A stretch of 64,000 nucleotides of DNA from Rhizobium sp. Root708 (GCF_001429725.1 NZ_LMHV01000001.1:62001-126000); one strand, 5' to 3'. Numbered from the stretch's first letter, positions 1-8,676 are shown. Notes: a model not told the origin generated them from the sequence alone. A program made the numbers and translations.

Positions 1-1171
1 CCTTGATGTTGATCCCCTTGTCGGCCAGCGCCTTGAACGCAGTTGCCGCAACGCCCGCGTGGCTGCGCATGCCGATGCCGATGACCGACACCTTTACCAG
101 GCCCGATTCGTTCTGAACGACGTCGTAGCCGATCTTTTCCTTGTTATCGCCGAGAACCTTGATCGCCTTGTCGACATCGCCCGACGGAACCGTGAAGGTC
201 ATGTCGGTCTTCGAGCCATCTTCGGAGATGTTCTGGACGATCATGTCGACATTGATGTGGCTTTCGGCCAGCGGTCCGAAGATCGCCGCGGAAACGCCCG
301 GCCGGTCAGCAAGACGGCGAAGCGAGATCTGAGCCTCATCCTTGGCATAGGCGATGCCGGTGACTACTTCCTGTTCCACGATTTCATCCTCGTCACAAAT
401 CAGCGTTCCGGGCGGATTCAAGAAGTCACCCATGCCCGGAGCATCGGGATCTTCGAAAGAGGAGCGCACGAAGGTACGGACCTTGTGCACCATGGCAAGC
501 TCGACGGAGCGAACCTGCAGAACCTTGGCGCCGAGCGAAGCCATTTCGAGCATTTCCTCGAAGGCGATCTTCTTCAGGCGGCGCGCCTGCGGCACGATGC
601 GCGGGTCCGTCGTGTAGACGCCGTCGACGTCGGTATAGATGTCGCAGCGATCAGCCTTGACCGCCGCAGCAACGGCAACGGCCGAGGTATCGGAACCGCC
701 GCGGCCGAGCGTCGCGATGCGATTGTCGGGGCCGATGCCCTGGAAGCCGGCGATGACGGCAACCTGGCCTTCGCCCATACGCTTGACGATGTCGGCGCCG
801 TCGATTTCCTGGATGCGGGCCGCGCCATGCGCGTTGTCCGTCCGGATGGAGATCTGCCAGCCCTGCCACGAGCGGGCATTGATATCCATCGCCTGCAGCG
901 CGATTGCCAAAAGACCGGCCGTGACCTGCTCGCCCGAAGCGACGACGGCATCATATTCGCGCGCATCGTAAAACGGGGAGTTCGCGCCGACGACCTTCGG
1001 CATGTTCTGCACCCAGCCGACCAGCTCGTTGGTCTTGCCCGACATCGCCGAAACGACGACAGCAACCTCGTGGCCAGCGTCGACTTCACGTTTCACATGG
1101 CGGGCAACGTTCTTGATGCGGTCCAGATCAGCGACGGACGTTCCGCCGAATTTCATTACGATGCGTGCCAT
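1..1171 (-). CDS. lysC: Aspartate kinase, 3' end outside the window
   Basis: The gene reads leftward from an ATG at 1171 and runs off the left edge, leaving about 390 residues. It phosphorylates L-aspartate, the first step towards lysine, threonine, methionine and diaminopimelate. The kinase signature KFGGTS sits at residues 7-12. The later part contains the regulatory ACT-type sequence with the phrase RLADRPGVSAAIF, typical of the feedback-sensing half of aspartokinases. A GAGG Shine-Dalgarno lies just upstream of the ATG. Aspartokinases of this class are usually 410-425 residues, so only a short tail is missing. The long open frame on the opposite strand is a shadow of this gene. Confidence 0.96.
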   Translation of the reverse strand, partial: MARIVMKFGGTSVADLDRIKNVARHVKREVDAGHEVAVVVSAMSGKTNELVGWVQNMPKVVGANSPFYDAREYDAVVASGEQVTAGLLAIALQAMDINARSWQGWQISIRTDNAHGAARIQEIDGADIVKRMGEGQVAVIAGFQGIGPDNRIATLGRGGSDTSAVAVAAAVKADRCDIYTDVDGVYTTDPRIVPQARRLKKIAFEEMLEMASLGAKVLQVRSVELAMVHKVRTFVRSSFEDPDAPGMGDFLNPPGTLICDEDEIVEQEVVTGIAYAKDEAQISLRRLADRPGVSAAIFGPLAESHINVDMIVQNISEDGSKTDMTFTVPSGDVDKAIKVLGDNKEKIGYDVVQNESGLVKVSVIGIGMRSHAGVAATAFKALADKGINIK

Positions 1172-1663
1172 ATGCCTCTACCACGACCTAGTGCCGAGAG
1201 AGACCAAAGCCAGACCCGGCATCACGAGCCCTAGATGGAGCCGCATGGCTGAAGAGCCAGGAAATTGGGAGTTTCTGGAACCCTTCTAAAGCCTTGCGCC
1301 CCAGGGCCCAAGTTGCCGCGTCTCTTAGCGAGTTTGTGGGGGGGTGGCAAGGTGCCAAGCGCCGGTAAAAGACACCCATGCCGAAGCGGCCGAAATGAAC
1401 CCAAGCATGATGCGTCGGGCAATGGCGAAGAACAGGCATGCTGAGGCCTCGAAGCAGCAATCGCAGTCCTCTTCAGTCGGTGTGCACGTGCGAAGGGACG
1501 TTACAAAGCTTTGCGACGGAATAAATAGCCGTTCCATAATATAAAAACCTCGACAGGGGCTATTTTCAACGGAATCCAATTGTGATTCTTCTTTGATCCG
1601 AAGTATGCGGCGTAAATGATTCGCGACTGTCCTTGATGCTGAATGATTTGGCGGAGATAGCGC
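1172..1663. other. Intergenic stretch between lysC and a small ORF
   Basis: This roughly 490-base stretch separates the leftward lysC from the first rightward gene. It should carry the lysC promoter. A run of eight G residues near 1338-1345 is followed by the short repeat TGGCA-AGG-TGCCA. The part from about 1540 to 1660 is more AT-rich than the surroundings, as expected for a promoter of the small gene at 1664. Apart from one weak leftward ORF listed separately, I see no RNA gene, insertion element or convincing coding sequence here. Confidence 0.5.
1325..1537 (-). CDS. Possible small leftward ORF (70 aa)
   Basis: An ATG at 1537 opens a 70-codon frame preceded by GAGG about ten bases upstream, a usable Shine-Dalgarno. 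The first half has several Cys (DCDCCFEASAC) and the second half is hydrophobic (IARRIMLGFISAASAWVSF), so a small membrane-associated peptide is conceivable. I recognise no family. The frame stays open well upstream of the ATG, which in GC-rich DNA is common by chance. Existence rests only on the ribosome site and composition, so this is a weak call. Confidence 0.22.
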   Translation of the reverse strand: MERLFIPSQSFVTSLRTCTPTEEDCDCCFEASACLFFAIARRIMLGFISAASAWVSFTGAWHLATPPQTR

Positions 1664-1882
1664 ATGATAGATACTGACATCGAAAGCTGGGCGCTCACGA
1701 GAGCCCACCATATCGTTCTCAACGAAGGCCTGAGCCTCGCGAAGGCGGCCCAGGATCTCGATCGCAAGCGATCGCGGTCGCTGGTTTATGAACTCCGGCG
1801 CGTCATTACGGCCGCAATTCTGGAAGCGCACGCGGCATCGCTTCAATCCGCAACGCCCCCGCCCCCCCATCAGGAAGCCTGA
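1664..1882 (+). CDS. Small hypothetical protein (72 aa)
   Basis: A rightward 72-codon frame starts with ATG at 1664, with GGCGGAG about seven bases upstream as a ribosome-binding site. The product has a helical, basic core (LSLAKAAQDLDRKRSRSLVYELRRV) that could be a small helix-turn-helix-like or RNA/DNA-binding fold, followed by a Pro-rich tail. I do not recognise the family. It lies between lysC and the cyclase gene and its stop is 110 bases before the cyclase start, so co-transcription is possible but not shown. Confidence 0.5.
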   Translation: MIDTDIESWALTRAHHIVLNEGLSLAKAAQDLDRKRSRSLVYELRRVITAAILEAHAASLQSATPPPPHQEA

Positions 1883-1992
1883 AAAGCGAACTGCCGTGCG
1901 ACGGCCGAAAGGGGCGGTTGCATCGCGCGCTCGAAACGGGCAGCCTCAACGACCGGCGATCAGCTGATCGCAGGCCTGCTGGAATCTGATCC

Positions 1993-4173
1993 ATGATGAC
2001 GCGCACGCAGCAAATCGGCGTTCTTATCGGGCTCGTACTCGTTGCGGCCCTGACGTTGCTGCGGGTCAGTGATCCACCTCTCCTGCGCCAGATAAGAGAC
2101 ATCACCTTCGACGAGTACCAGCGGATAACGCCCCGCCCTTTTCAGAATACGCCGGTGCGGGTAATCGATATCGATGAAGCTTCCCTGCGGGAATTTGGCC
2201 AGTGGCCCTGGCCGCGCGACAGGTTGGCGCTCCTTGTCCAGCGCTTGTCGGACATGGGAGCTTCGGCGATCGCCTTCGATATTCTTTTTTCTGAGCCGGA
2301 TCGCCTGTCGCCGCGCACCGTGATGCGCGATGTCGCCGGCGTCGATCCGTCGCTGCTTCGGCGCCTGCCCGATAACGACGAGGCCTTTGCAGAGGCAATG
2401 GAAGGCCACCCTGTTGTCCTCGGCTTCGGCCTCTCCACCGATGGCACCTATCGCCCACCAGTCAAGGCCGGCTTCGCCTTCACCGGTGAAAGCCCCTTCA
2501 ACGCACCTCCACGTCTCGTCGCCGCCACCCCCTTGAGGCCGCAATTGCAGATCGCTGCGACCGGCATTGGTCACATCAGCCTGAACCCCGGAACCTATTC
2601 ATCGGTCGTTCGCCGGATACCGTTGCTTCTGACGGATGGCGAGCAGCTCTATCCCAACCTCGCGATCGAAGCGCTGCGCGTCGCCCAGGGGGCCTCGACC
2701 TATGTGGTTGCGGCCGCCCCTGACGCTCCCAATACGCTGACTTCGCTGAAGGTCGGCGATTTCGTCGTCCCGGTGACGTCAACCGGAGAACTCTGGCTCT
2801 ACACCAGCCCCGATGTCGCCGAGCGATATATTTCCGCCGGCAAGATCCTCGCTGCGGAGGGGCCGCCAGCCGATGTCAGCGCCGCGATCGAGGGAAGCAT
2901 CGTCTTCGTCGGCACCTCCTCCGCTGGCCTGCAGGACATCCGCACCACCGCCCTCGGGCAGAATGTCCCCGGCGTCTCCATGCATGCCCAGACGGTCGAA
3001 CAGATTCTCTCCGGCCGATTCCTGTCGCGGCCGGATTGGGCGGATGGCCTGGAAATCCTCGCGATTGCCGTGCTCGGTATCGTTCTGGTCATCGTCACCA
3101 CCTTTGTCAGCCCGGCTTTCGCTCTTCTCTGCGGCATGCTGATGACGATCCTTGCGCTCGCCGCATCCTGGTTTGCCTTTTCCCAGTGGGGGCTTCTCTT
3201 CGATCCCCTGGCGCTGATCGTCAGCGGATCGATTGTTCACTTCTCCGCGACATCCTTCCGCATTCTGGTTATCGATCGCGAGCGCCGCGAGGTTCGTCGC
3301 GCCTTCGGACAGTATCTTTCTCCATCGCTTCTTTACCGGATCGAGCATACCCCGGGCGCGCTCCGTCTCGGCGGCGATGACCGCGAACTGACCGTGATGT
3401 TCGTTGACGTTCGCGGCTTCACGTCGCTCAGTGAGAGGTTACAGCCAGCGGAAGTCGTCCGCTTCCTGAACACGCTGCTTGATGCGCTCAGCCGGCATGT
3501 CGTGGCCAACGAAGGCACGCTCGACAAGTTCATCGGCGACTCGATCATGGCTTTCTGGAATGCACCGGTGGATGTCGGCGATCATCCGAGAAAGGCAATG
3601 CGGGCGGCGCTGCAGATGCGCGAAACCATGGCGCAGTTGAACAAGGCCGATGCATTCGGCTTCGGGCCGGAATATCAGGTCGCTATAGGCATCGGCATCC
3701 ACACCGGCCTTGCCTGCGTCGGCAACATGGGCGCCGAGGCGCGGTTCAACTATTCAGCGGTGGGCGACGCGGTAAACGTTGCAGCTCGCATCGAGAGTTG
3801 CTGCAAGGAAGTCGGCTTCGACATCCTCGCATCGGAGACAACCGCCATGGCCCTTCCCGGCTTTGCCTTGCTCGATGCCGGCTCGCTCGGCCTGAAGGGC
3901 AAAAGCAGCCGCTCGCGGCTGTACGCGGTCGTTGGTGATGAGGTTGAGGGCGGTTCGGAAGCGTTTCATGGATTGCTGCACGCCCACGCGGCCTTGGTGG
4001 AAGCCTTGCAGAACCATGCGACCGACAGTCGCAAACGGCTGGCCGCGGTCCGCCAGAAGATATCGCCGTTTACACCGACGCTCGCGGATTTCTATCGCCG
4101 GCTGTCGCGACGGGCGGATCATTTTCGCGACATCCCGATCGAGGCGGAGAAACCAATCTCGGAAGCCGGCTAA
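1993..4173 (+). CDS. CHASE2-domain adenylate/guanylate cyclase
   Basis: This 726-residue protein is a membrane class III nucleotide cyclase. An N-terminal helix (about residues 7-25) leads into a CHASE2 extracytoplasmic sensor domain (about 30-340). Hydrophobic helices follow at about 350-420, and then the catalytic domain (about 460-640). The two metal-binding Asp residues are visible in MFVDVRGFTS (Asp 472) and FIGDSIMAF (Asp 516). The transition-state Asn and Arg are in GDAVNVAARIE. It should make cAMP (or cGMP) in response to a periplasmic signal. Two adjacent ATGs (1993, 1996) could both serve as start. Its stop codon overlaps the stop of the convergent FecR-domain gene, a pairing that suggests a shared sensory function. 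Confidence 0.92.
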   Translation: MMTRTQQIGVLIGLVLVAALTLLRVSDPPLLRQIRDITFDEYQRITPRPFQNTPVRVIDIDEASLREFGQWPWPRDRLALLVQRLSDMGASAIAFDILFSEPDRLSPRTVMRDVAGVDPSLLRRLPDNDEAFAEAMEGHPVVLGFGLSTDGTYRPPVKAGFAFTGESPFNAPPRLVAATPLRPQLQIAATGIGHISLNPGTYSSVVRRIPLLLTDGEQLYPNLAIEALRVAQGASTYVVAAAPDAPNTLTSLKVGDFVVPVTSTGELWLYTSPDVAERYISAGKILAAEGPPADVSAAIEGSIVFVGTSSAGLQDIRTTALGQNVPGVSMHAQTVEQILSGRFLSRPDWADGLEILAIAVLGIVLVIVTTFVSPAFALLCGMLMTILALAASWFAFSQWGLLFDPLALIVSGSIVHFSATSFRILVIDRERREVRRAFGQYLSPSLLYRIEHTPGALRLGGDDRELTVMFVDVRGFTSLSERLQPAEVVRFLNTLLDALSRHVVANEGTLDKFIGDSIMAFWNAPVDVGDHPRKAMRAALQMRETMAQLNKADAFGFGPEYQVAIGIGIHTGLACVGNMGAEARFNYSAVGDAVNVAARIESCCKEVGFDILASETTAMALPGFALLDAGSLGLKGKSSRSRLYAVVGDEVEGGSEAFHGLLHAHAALVEALQNHATDSRKRLAAVRQKISPFTPTLADFYRRLSRRADHFRDIPIEAEKPISEAG

Positions 4174-5402
4174 TTTTCAGTGCGACCTTTGCCATGACGG
4201 TCATGCCATGAACCACGGTTATGCCAGCCGCCGTGGTTGCCGCGATCTCCGCGGCCGGGATCCGAGCTTGCGTCAGCCGTTTGTTGATCACCGCCGCCCG
4301 AGTTTGCCGACATATCTCCGCTCGTATCGGGCCGTTCGTGCCGCGCCTCATGGCGGTTCTGGAATCCGTGACCGCGATCCTGATGACTTGCTCGCTCGTG
4401 ACGGCTCGGTCTGTCGCTCCGGTCATGCCGATCACGATTTCCATTGCCCCATCCCGGCCGATCGCCGTTGTGATCCGATCGCTGGCCCCAACCGCCACCG
4501 CCGCGGTCATGATGCCCGTTCCAGCCATGCCGACCGTCGCGGTCTCCACCCCAACCGTGATGATCGCGGTCGTGATGGTGACGATCGCCGTGGCGCTCGT
4601 GCTTGTCATGGTGGTGATGATGCTTGTCAGGTTTGTCGGGCTTATCCGGCGGCTGCACGGGGGATTGACGAAGCGGTTGCGGCTTCGGAGGCGCGGGCTG
4701 ATCTCGATCGCGCCGGTCAGGCTGAATATTGGCAAGGCCGCAGCTGGTACGGATGCCGCCGAGAGCGCCAGATAGCAACTGGTCGCGGGACAGGAATGGC
4801 AAAGCGCGGCGGTTGCCGAGCCTGTCCAGAGTCTGCTGATCGACAGCGCTTGGGTCGCTCACGCCCCCGTTCCGCGTGGCGATGACACAATCGCATGGCT
4901 GCTTCAGCTGCTTGCAGCCGCCAGCGCCGCAGAATTCGGCCTGACCGTTCAGAAGAACCATTGCTGTCTGGCCGTTCGGACCGACGTAGAAGTCGAAGGC
5001 TGTTCCGCGCACGCCGATCGTGCCGGCGGGGGTGACGATCGAGTAGGCCGAAGACGACGAACTGCCGCTGATCCACCGAAACGTCCCCTTCGCCGCGCGG
5101 ATCGTCAGTTTCTTGACGGAGCTCGCGTCATCATAGACGTACTTGTCGATCACCACGGAGGAGCCAGCACCAACCGCGAGCTTTGTGCCGTCGCGAAACA
5201 CAAACTGCCCAAGCCCGCTGGCCGACGTCCGGATTTTTTCGTCGCGATGAACAGGCGACTTGACGATGATCGGCCCGGCGTCGCCGGTAACATCGGTACG
5301 GATAAGCGTAGCTTGTCCGACCTCCTCTGCTGCGTTCGAGGCGAGCGGGAAGGAAAGCACAAGACCGAGGAAGGCGGCCAGAACGCGATACGGGCGGAAC
5401 AT
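4170..5402 (-). CDS. Secreted FecR-domain protein with His/Asp-rich tail
   Basis: The 410-residue product has an N-terminal signal peptide (VLAAFLGLVLSFPLASNAA). A FecR domain follows at about residues 40-160, with the recognisable phrases TSASGLGQFVFRDGTKLAVG and TPAGTIGVRGTAFDF. From about residue 230 to the end the sequence is low-complexity and rich in His, Asp, Arg and Gly, including KHHHHHDKHERHGDRHHHD. Such a tail could bind metal ions, though this is inference. No sigma factor or TonB receptor gene is adjacent, so it is not a classical FecIRA iron system. It converges on the CHASE2 cyclase gene and shares stop-codon bases with it. A periplasmic partner or ligand presenter for the CHASE2 domain is the most economical guess. 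Confidence 0.85.
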   Translation of the reverse strand: MFRPYRVLAAFLGLVLSFPLASNAAEEVGQATLIRTDVTGDAGPIIVKSPVHRDEKIRTSASGLGQFVFRDGTKLAVGAGSSVVIDKYVYDDASSVKKLTIRAAKGTFRWISGSSSSSAYSIVTPAGTIGVRGTAFDFYVGPNGQTAMVLLNGQAEFCGAGGCKQLKQPCDCVIATRNGGVSDPSAVDQQTLDRLGNRRALPFLSRDQLLSGALGGIRTSCGLANIQPDRRDRDQPAPPKPQPLRQSPVQPPDKPDKPDKHHHHHDKHERHGDRHHHDRDHHGWGGDRDGRHGWNGHHDRGGGGWGQRSDHNGDRPGWGNGNRDRHDRSDRPSRHERASHQDRGHGFQNRHEARHERPDTSGDMSANSGGGDQQTADASSDPGRGDRGNHGGWHNRGSWHDRHGKGRTEN

Positions 5403-5429
5403 GTTTCGAGGTCCCCAGAGATCGCTATA

Positions 5430-5443
5430 TTAGCATATGTTAA
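5430..5443. promoter_or_regulatory. Near-palindrome upstream of the FecR-domain gene
   Basis: The 14-base sequence TTAGCATATGTTAA lies 28 bases upstream of the FecR-domain ATG. It is a palindrome with one mismatched pair, in an AT-rich patch between two divergent genes (the FecR-domain gene and ubiG). It could be an operator or part of a promoter; no regulator is assigned. Confidence 0.3.
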
Positions 5444-5560
5444 TAATACCGGTCGCCTTATCCTCTTGGAGTAGCCGCAGCGCGCTGGTCACGGCAGGGC
5501 CTCTTGACTTCGGCAGCCGTTCGTCCGACTTCAGTCACGACACAGCAAGGAGCATGGACG

Positions 5561-6307
5561 ATGACCGAGGCGGCGAAGACCACAATCGACCAGAGCGAAG
5601 TGGACCGCTTCTCGGCCATGGCGGCGGAATGGTGGAGCCCGACCGGCAAGTTCAAGCCGCTTCACAAGTTCAACCCGGTGCGGCTGGCCTACATCAGGGA
5701 CAAGGCGGCGGAGAATTTCGGCCGCGACATGCGCAGCCCGCGCCCGCTGGAAGGGCTGCGGGTGCTTGATATCGGCTGTGGCGGCGGTCTCCTGTCCGAG
5801 CCGGTCGCCCGCATGGGCGCATCGGTCGTTGGCGCCGATCCGTCCGAGAAGAACATCGGCATCGCTTCCACCCACGCCAAGGCATCCGGTGTTCCCGTCG
5901 ACTACCGCGCCGTTACGGCGGAACAGCTTGCCGAAGCCGGCGAGACATTCGATATCGTCCTGAACATGGAGGTCGTCGAGCACGTCGCGGACGTCGATCT
6001 GTTCATGACCACCTGCGCCGGGATGGTACGCCCTGGCGGACTGATGTTCGTTGCCACGATCAACAGGACCATGAAGGCTGCGGCGTTGGCGATCTTCGCC
6101 GCGGAAAACATCCTGCGCTGGCTGCCGCGCGGCACGCACCAGTATGAAAAGCTCGTTCGTCCGGAAGAACTTGAAAAGCCGATGACGGAAAGCGGTCTTA
6201 CGGTCATCGAGCGAACCGGCGTGTTCTTCAACCCGCTGTCCAATCAATGGAACCTGTCGAAGGATATGGACGTCAACTACATGATGCTGGCCCGGCGCGA
6301 AGCCTGA
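5561..6307 (+). CDS. ubiG: Ubiquinone biosynthesis O-methyltransferase
   Basis: UbiG performs both O-methylations in ubiquinone synthesis, using S-adenosylmethionine. The 248-residue length is normal for the family. The SAM-binding motif VLDIGCGGG is at residues 68-76, and the flanking family phrases [21 protein letters not shown] and [14 protein letters not shown] are clear. I chose the ATG at 5561 because AAGGAG lies about nine bases upstream and the family N-terminus starts here. A longer frame from 5504 would add residues that look like untranslated leader. The gene ends ten bases from the convergent DUF1178 gene. Confidence 0.95.
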   Translation: MTEAAKTTIDQSEVDRFSAMAAEWWSPTGKFKPLHKFNPVRLAYIRDKAAENFGRDMRSPRPLEGLRVLDIGCGGGLLSEPVARMGASVVGADPSEKNIGIASTHAKASGVPVDYRAVTAEQLAEAGETFDIVLNMEVVEHVADVDLFMTTCAGMVRPGGLMFVATINRTMKAAALAIFAAENILRWLPRGTHQYEKLVRPEELEKPMTESGLTVIERTGVFFNPLSNQWNLSKDMDVNYMMLARREA

Positions 6308-6317
6308 GAATCAGCGG

Positions 6318-6746
6318 TCAGTTCACGTCGTCGGGAAGAACAGGCAAGGCTGCGATCTCGATACCCTCATCTACCAAAGCCTGGGCCTCGTCGAGGGTTG
6401 TCTGGCCGATGATGGCGCGCGCATCGGTTTCGCCATAGTGGATCTTTCGCGCTTCCTCGGGAAAGCCGGTGCCGACATCCTCGGAATTGGCCTTGATGTT
6501 GCTGACGGCTTCTTTCAGCTTCTGGAATGCCTCGCGCTTCAAGGCGTCCATGGCGAGCGTCTTGATTTCATCTCTCTTGCGCGCAGTCGAGACGGATGGC
6601 GCCATCAGCAGCTTGGAAATGGAACCTGAGCCGCACACGGGGCACGTCAGAAAGCCGGACTCGATCTGTCGATCGAAGTCGGCACTTTCGGAAAACCAGC
6701 CTTCGAACTCATCGGCGTTTTCACAGTGAAGCGAATAACGGATCAA
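6318..6746 (-). CDS. DUF1178 family protein with TTG start
   Basis: The 142-residue product matches the DUF1178 family common next to nitrilase-like genes in alphaproteobacteria. The N-terminus reads (M)IRYSLHCENADEFEGWF and a zinc-ribbon-like CPVCGS follows at residues 35-40, with Cys 8 as a possible further ligand. No ATG fits the family start. The start is a TTG at 6746 which overlaps the TGA stop of the upstream nitrilase gene as TTGA, implying translational coupling. Function is unknown; a small zinc-binding protein is inferred from the Cys pair. Confidence 0.85.
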   Translation of the reverse strand: MIRYSLHCENADEFEGWFSESADFDRQIESGFLTCPVCGSGSISKLLMAPSVSTARKRDEIKTLAMDALKREAFQKLKEAVSNIKANSEDVGTGFPEEARKIHYGETDARAIIGQTTLDEAQALVDEGIEIAALPVLPDDVN

Positions 6747-7597
6747 GCTGCAACGTCTCCGGCTGCACCCACAACCTTCTCGATAGAAAACTCTCGAGCG
6801 TTCCGAAGGTTCGGAATTTTGTCGCGGGCGGCCTTCACCGCTGTTGTATCGATCTCGGCGATGATGACGGCTTCTCCCGCCGGTCCCGCCGACGCGAGGA
6901 TCTTGCCCCACGGATCAATGATCATCGAATGCCCGAAGGTCTCACGACCGTCCTCATGAACACCTGCCTGTGCGGCGGCGATCACGAACATGCCGTTCTC
7001 GATGGCGCGGGCACGCAGCAGGATCTCCCAATGGGCCTCACCGGTCTGCTTCGTGAATGCTGCCGGAACTGTCATCACTTCGGCGCCGGCGACAGCCTGC
7101 GCACGGAAGAGTGCCGGGAAACGGACATCGTAGCAGATGGCAAAGCCCATCTGGCCTAACGGCAACGACAGGACCCGCGCCTCCGATCCAGCCTGATAGG
7201 CAGCACTTTCGCGCCAGCTCTCGCCATTGTCGAGATCGACGTCGAACATGTGAATCTTGTCGTAGCGATTGAGGATGCGTCCATCAGGCCCGAAGAGATA
7301 TCCCCGGTTGGCGAGCTTTCCATCGCCAAGCAGGATGGCCGTCGAGCCGACATGCATGAAAATGCCGAGCTCTTTTGCCAGGGACGCAGCTGTTGCAACG
7401 ATGATATCGTTGGTCTCATCCCGCTGCAGCAGCTTCGCGGCCGCACGATCCCGCTGTAACATTCCAGTCATTTCGGGGGTCTGCACGTAGGTCGCACCCC
7501 GACCGGCGGCTTCCCGCACGAGCCGCGCCATCGCCGCGGCGTTCCTCTCGGGATCGACGCCGGAACACATCTGAATAGCAGCAGCCGTAAAGGTCAT
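6743..7597 (-). CDS. Carbon-nitrogen hydrolase (nitrilase superfamily, Nit1-like)
   Basis: This 284-residue enzyme hydrolyses amide-type C-N bonds. The catalytic triad of the superfamily is visible as Glu 42 (TPEMTG), Lys 114 (YDKIHMFD) and Cys 155 (AICYDVRFP). The sequence is closest in feel to the Nit1/NitFhit and omega-amidase branch. Enzymes of that branch clean up deaminated glutathione or alpha-ketoglutaramate. That specificity fits its neighbour grxC but is inference. It overlaps the downstream DUF1178 gene by four bases and lies nine bases from grxC, so grxC, this gene and DUF1178 probably form one transcript. Confidence 0.9.
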   Translation of the reverse strand: MTFTAAAIQMCSGVDPERNAAAMARLVREAAGRGATYVQTPEMTGMLQRDRAAAKLLQRDETNDIIVATAASLAKELGIFMHVGSTAILLGDGKLANRGYLFGPDGRILNRYDKIHMFDVDLDNGESWRESAAYQAGSEARVLSLPLGQMGFAICYDVRFPALFRAQAVAGAEVMTVPAAFTKQTGEAHWEILLRARAIENGMFVIAAAQAGVHEDGRETFGHSMIIDPWGKILASAGPAGEAVIIAEIDTTAVKAARDKIPNLRNAREFSIEKVVGAAGDVAA

Positions 7598-7606
7598 CGT
7601 ATCGCC

Positions 7607-7864
7607 TCAGGCCGCGAGCAGCGGATCGAGCTCGCCGGCGCGATCGAGCGCGAAGAGATCGTCACACCCGCCGACATGGGTGTCTCCGATGAAAATCTGC
7701 GGAAAGGTCGTACGACCGTTCGACTTGCCGATCATCTCCTGCCGCAAATCCGGGGAGAAGGTTGCATCATGCTCGACGAACGCAACGCCCTTTTCCGTGA
7801 GCAGGGACTTCGCCCGGGAACAGAAGCCACAGGCCTGACGTGTATAAATCGTGACGGGTACCAT
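7607..7864 (-). CDS. grxC: Glutaredoxin 3
   Basis: The 85-residue protein is a classical dithiol glutaredoxin with the active site CGFC at residues 12-15. It also has the glutathione-binding phrase TTFPQIFIGDTHVGGCDDL. It reduces disulfides and glutathionylated proteins at the expense of glutathione. The ATG at 7864 gives the usual family N-terminus VPVTIYTRQAC; an upstream in-frame start at 7900 would add twelve unlikely residues. It lies between comF upstream and the nitrilase-family gene downstream, all leftward. Confidence 0.95.
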   Translation of the reverse strand: MVPVTIYTRQACGFCSRAKSLLTEKGVAFVEHDATFSPDLRQEMIGKSNGRTTFPQIFIGDTHVGGCDDLFALDRAGELDPLLAA

Positions 7865-7896
7865 CGGGACTCCAGAAAGTTCCAGTAATCTGGGTG

Positions 7897-8676
7897 TCAT
7901 ATAGTTTCTGCAAGGGCCCTTGCAAAGGTCAAAACCGTGATGTCGGCGGCCCCCTCCTTGCGCAACACCTTGGCTGCCGCCGCGACCGTCGCCCCCGTCG
8001 TGTAGACGTCGTCGACGAGAACCAGCCTTTTTCCGAACACATCGCCCTCGCGCCCTCGCGTCAGGGCGAAGGCGCCGCGCACGTTATCCTCGCGTGCCTT
8101 CGCGCCGAGACCGACCTGCTGCCTGGTCCGGCGGGTACGAAGCAGCGTGCCGGGCAGAAGCGGGCGATCCGATTGTGCCGCAAGATGACGGGCGAGTTCG
8201 GCCGCCTGGTTGAACTTGCGCGAAAGCACGCGGGTTCTGTGCAAGGGCACCGGCAGGATCGCGTCGCATTGCGCGATCGCCTCTCCGCCGGCCCTTCGCA
8301 TCCAGCCTGCCATCATCGGCGCAAGATCAGTACGATCCCGGTATTTCAAGGCATGCACGAGGCGGCGCACCGCATCATCGTGGAAAGCAGCCGAGCGAAG
8401 CCTGTCAAAGGGAGGCGGATTGGCAATCGCCGCAGCGCTGACGATGCCAGGACCGAGATCGTGCGAGAACGGAATACCGAGGATCTCGCAGTAAGGGCGC
8501 TCGATGAAACGAATGGCGGACCAGCACTTCGGACAAACGCCTCGATGGCCGCCGGTCTCGACGCCGCAGACGGCGCAGCTTGGCGGATAGACGAGATCCG
8601 CAACGAAGGCGAGCGGACCGAGCAATATCTGACGCAACCGCACGAAGCCCCCCTTCTGCCACATCGGCACGACCAT
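7897..8676 (-). CDS. comF: ComF family phosphoribosyltransferase-like protein
   Basis: The 259-residue product has an N-terminal zinc ribbon (Cys 34, 37, 48 and 51, in SCAVCG and CPKCW). The phosphoribosyltransferase fold follows, with the PRPP loop LVLVDDVYTTGAT near residue 220. ComF proteins are linked to DNA uptake in competent bacteria, but in rhizobia the role is not settled. The gene starts 66 bases from the divergent methyltransferase and ends 32 bases before the grxC start. The start codon could also be the internal ATG four residues later. Confidence 0.9.
   Translation of the reverse strand: MVVPMWQKGGFVRLRQILLGPLAFVADLVYPPSCAVCGVETGGHRGVCPKCWSAIRFIERPYCEILGIPFSHDLGPGIVSAAAIANPPPFDRLRSAAFHDDAVRRLVHALKYRDRTDLAPMMAGWMRRAGGEAIAQCDAILPVPLHRTRVLSRKFNQAAELARHLAAQSDRPLLPGTLLRTRRTRQQVGLGAKAREDNVRGAFALTRGREGDVFGKRLVLVDDVYTTGATVAAAAKVLRKEGAADITVLTFARALAETI

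Noticed and set aside
59..1234. Long rightward ORF (391 aa) at the left edge
   Set aside because: It is antisense to lysC, which has intact kinase motifs; its sequence is a codon-bias shadow with no family features.
1338..1345. Run of eight G residues as possible phase-variable tract
   Set aside because: It lies in non-coding DNA with no gene whose expression it could obviously switch.
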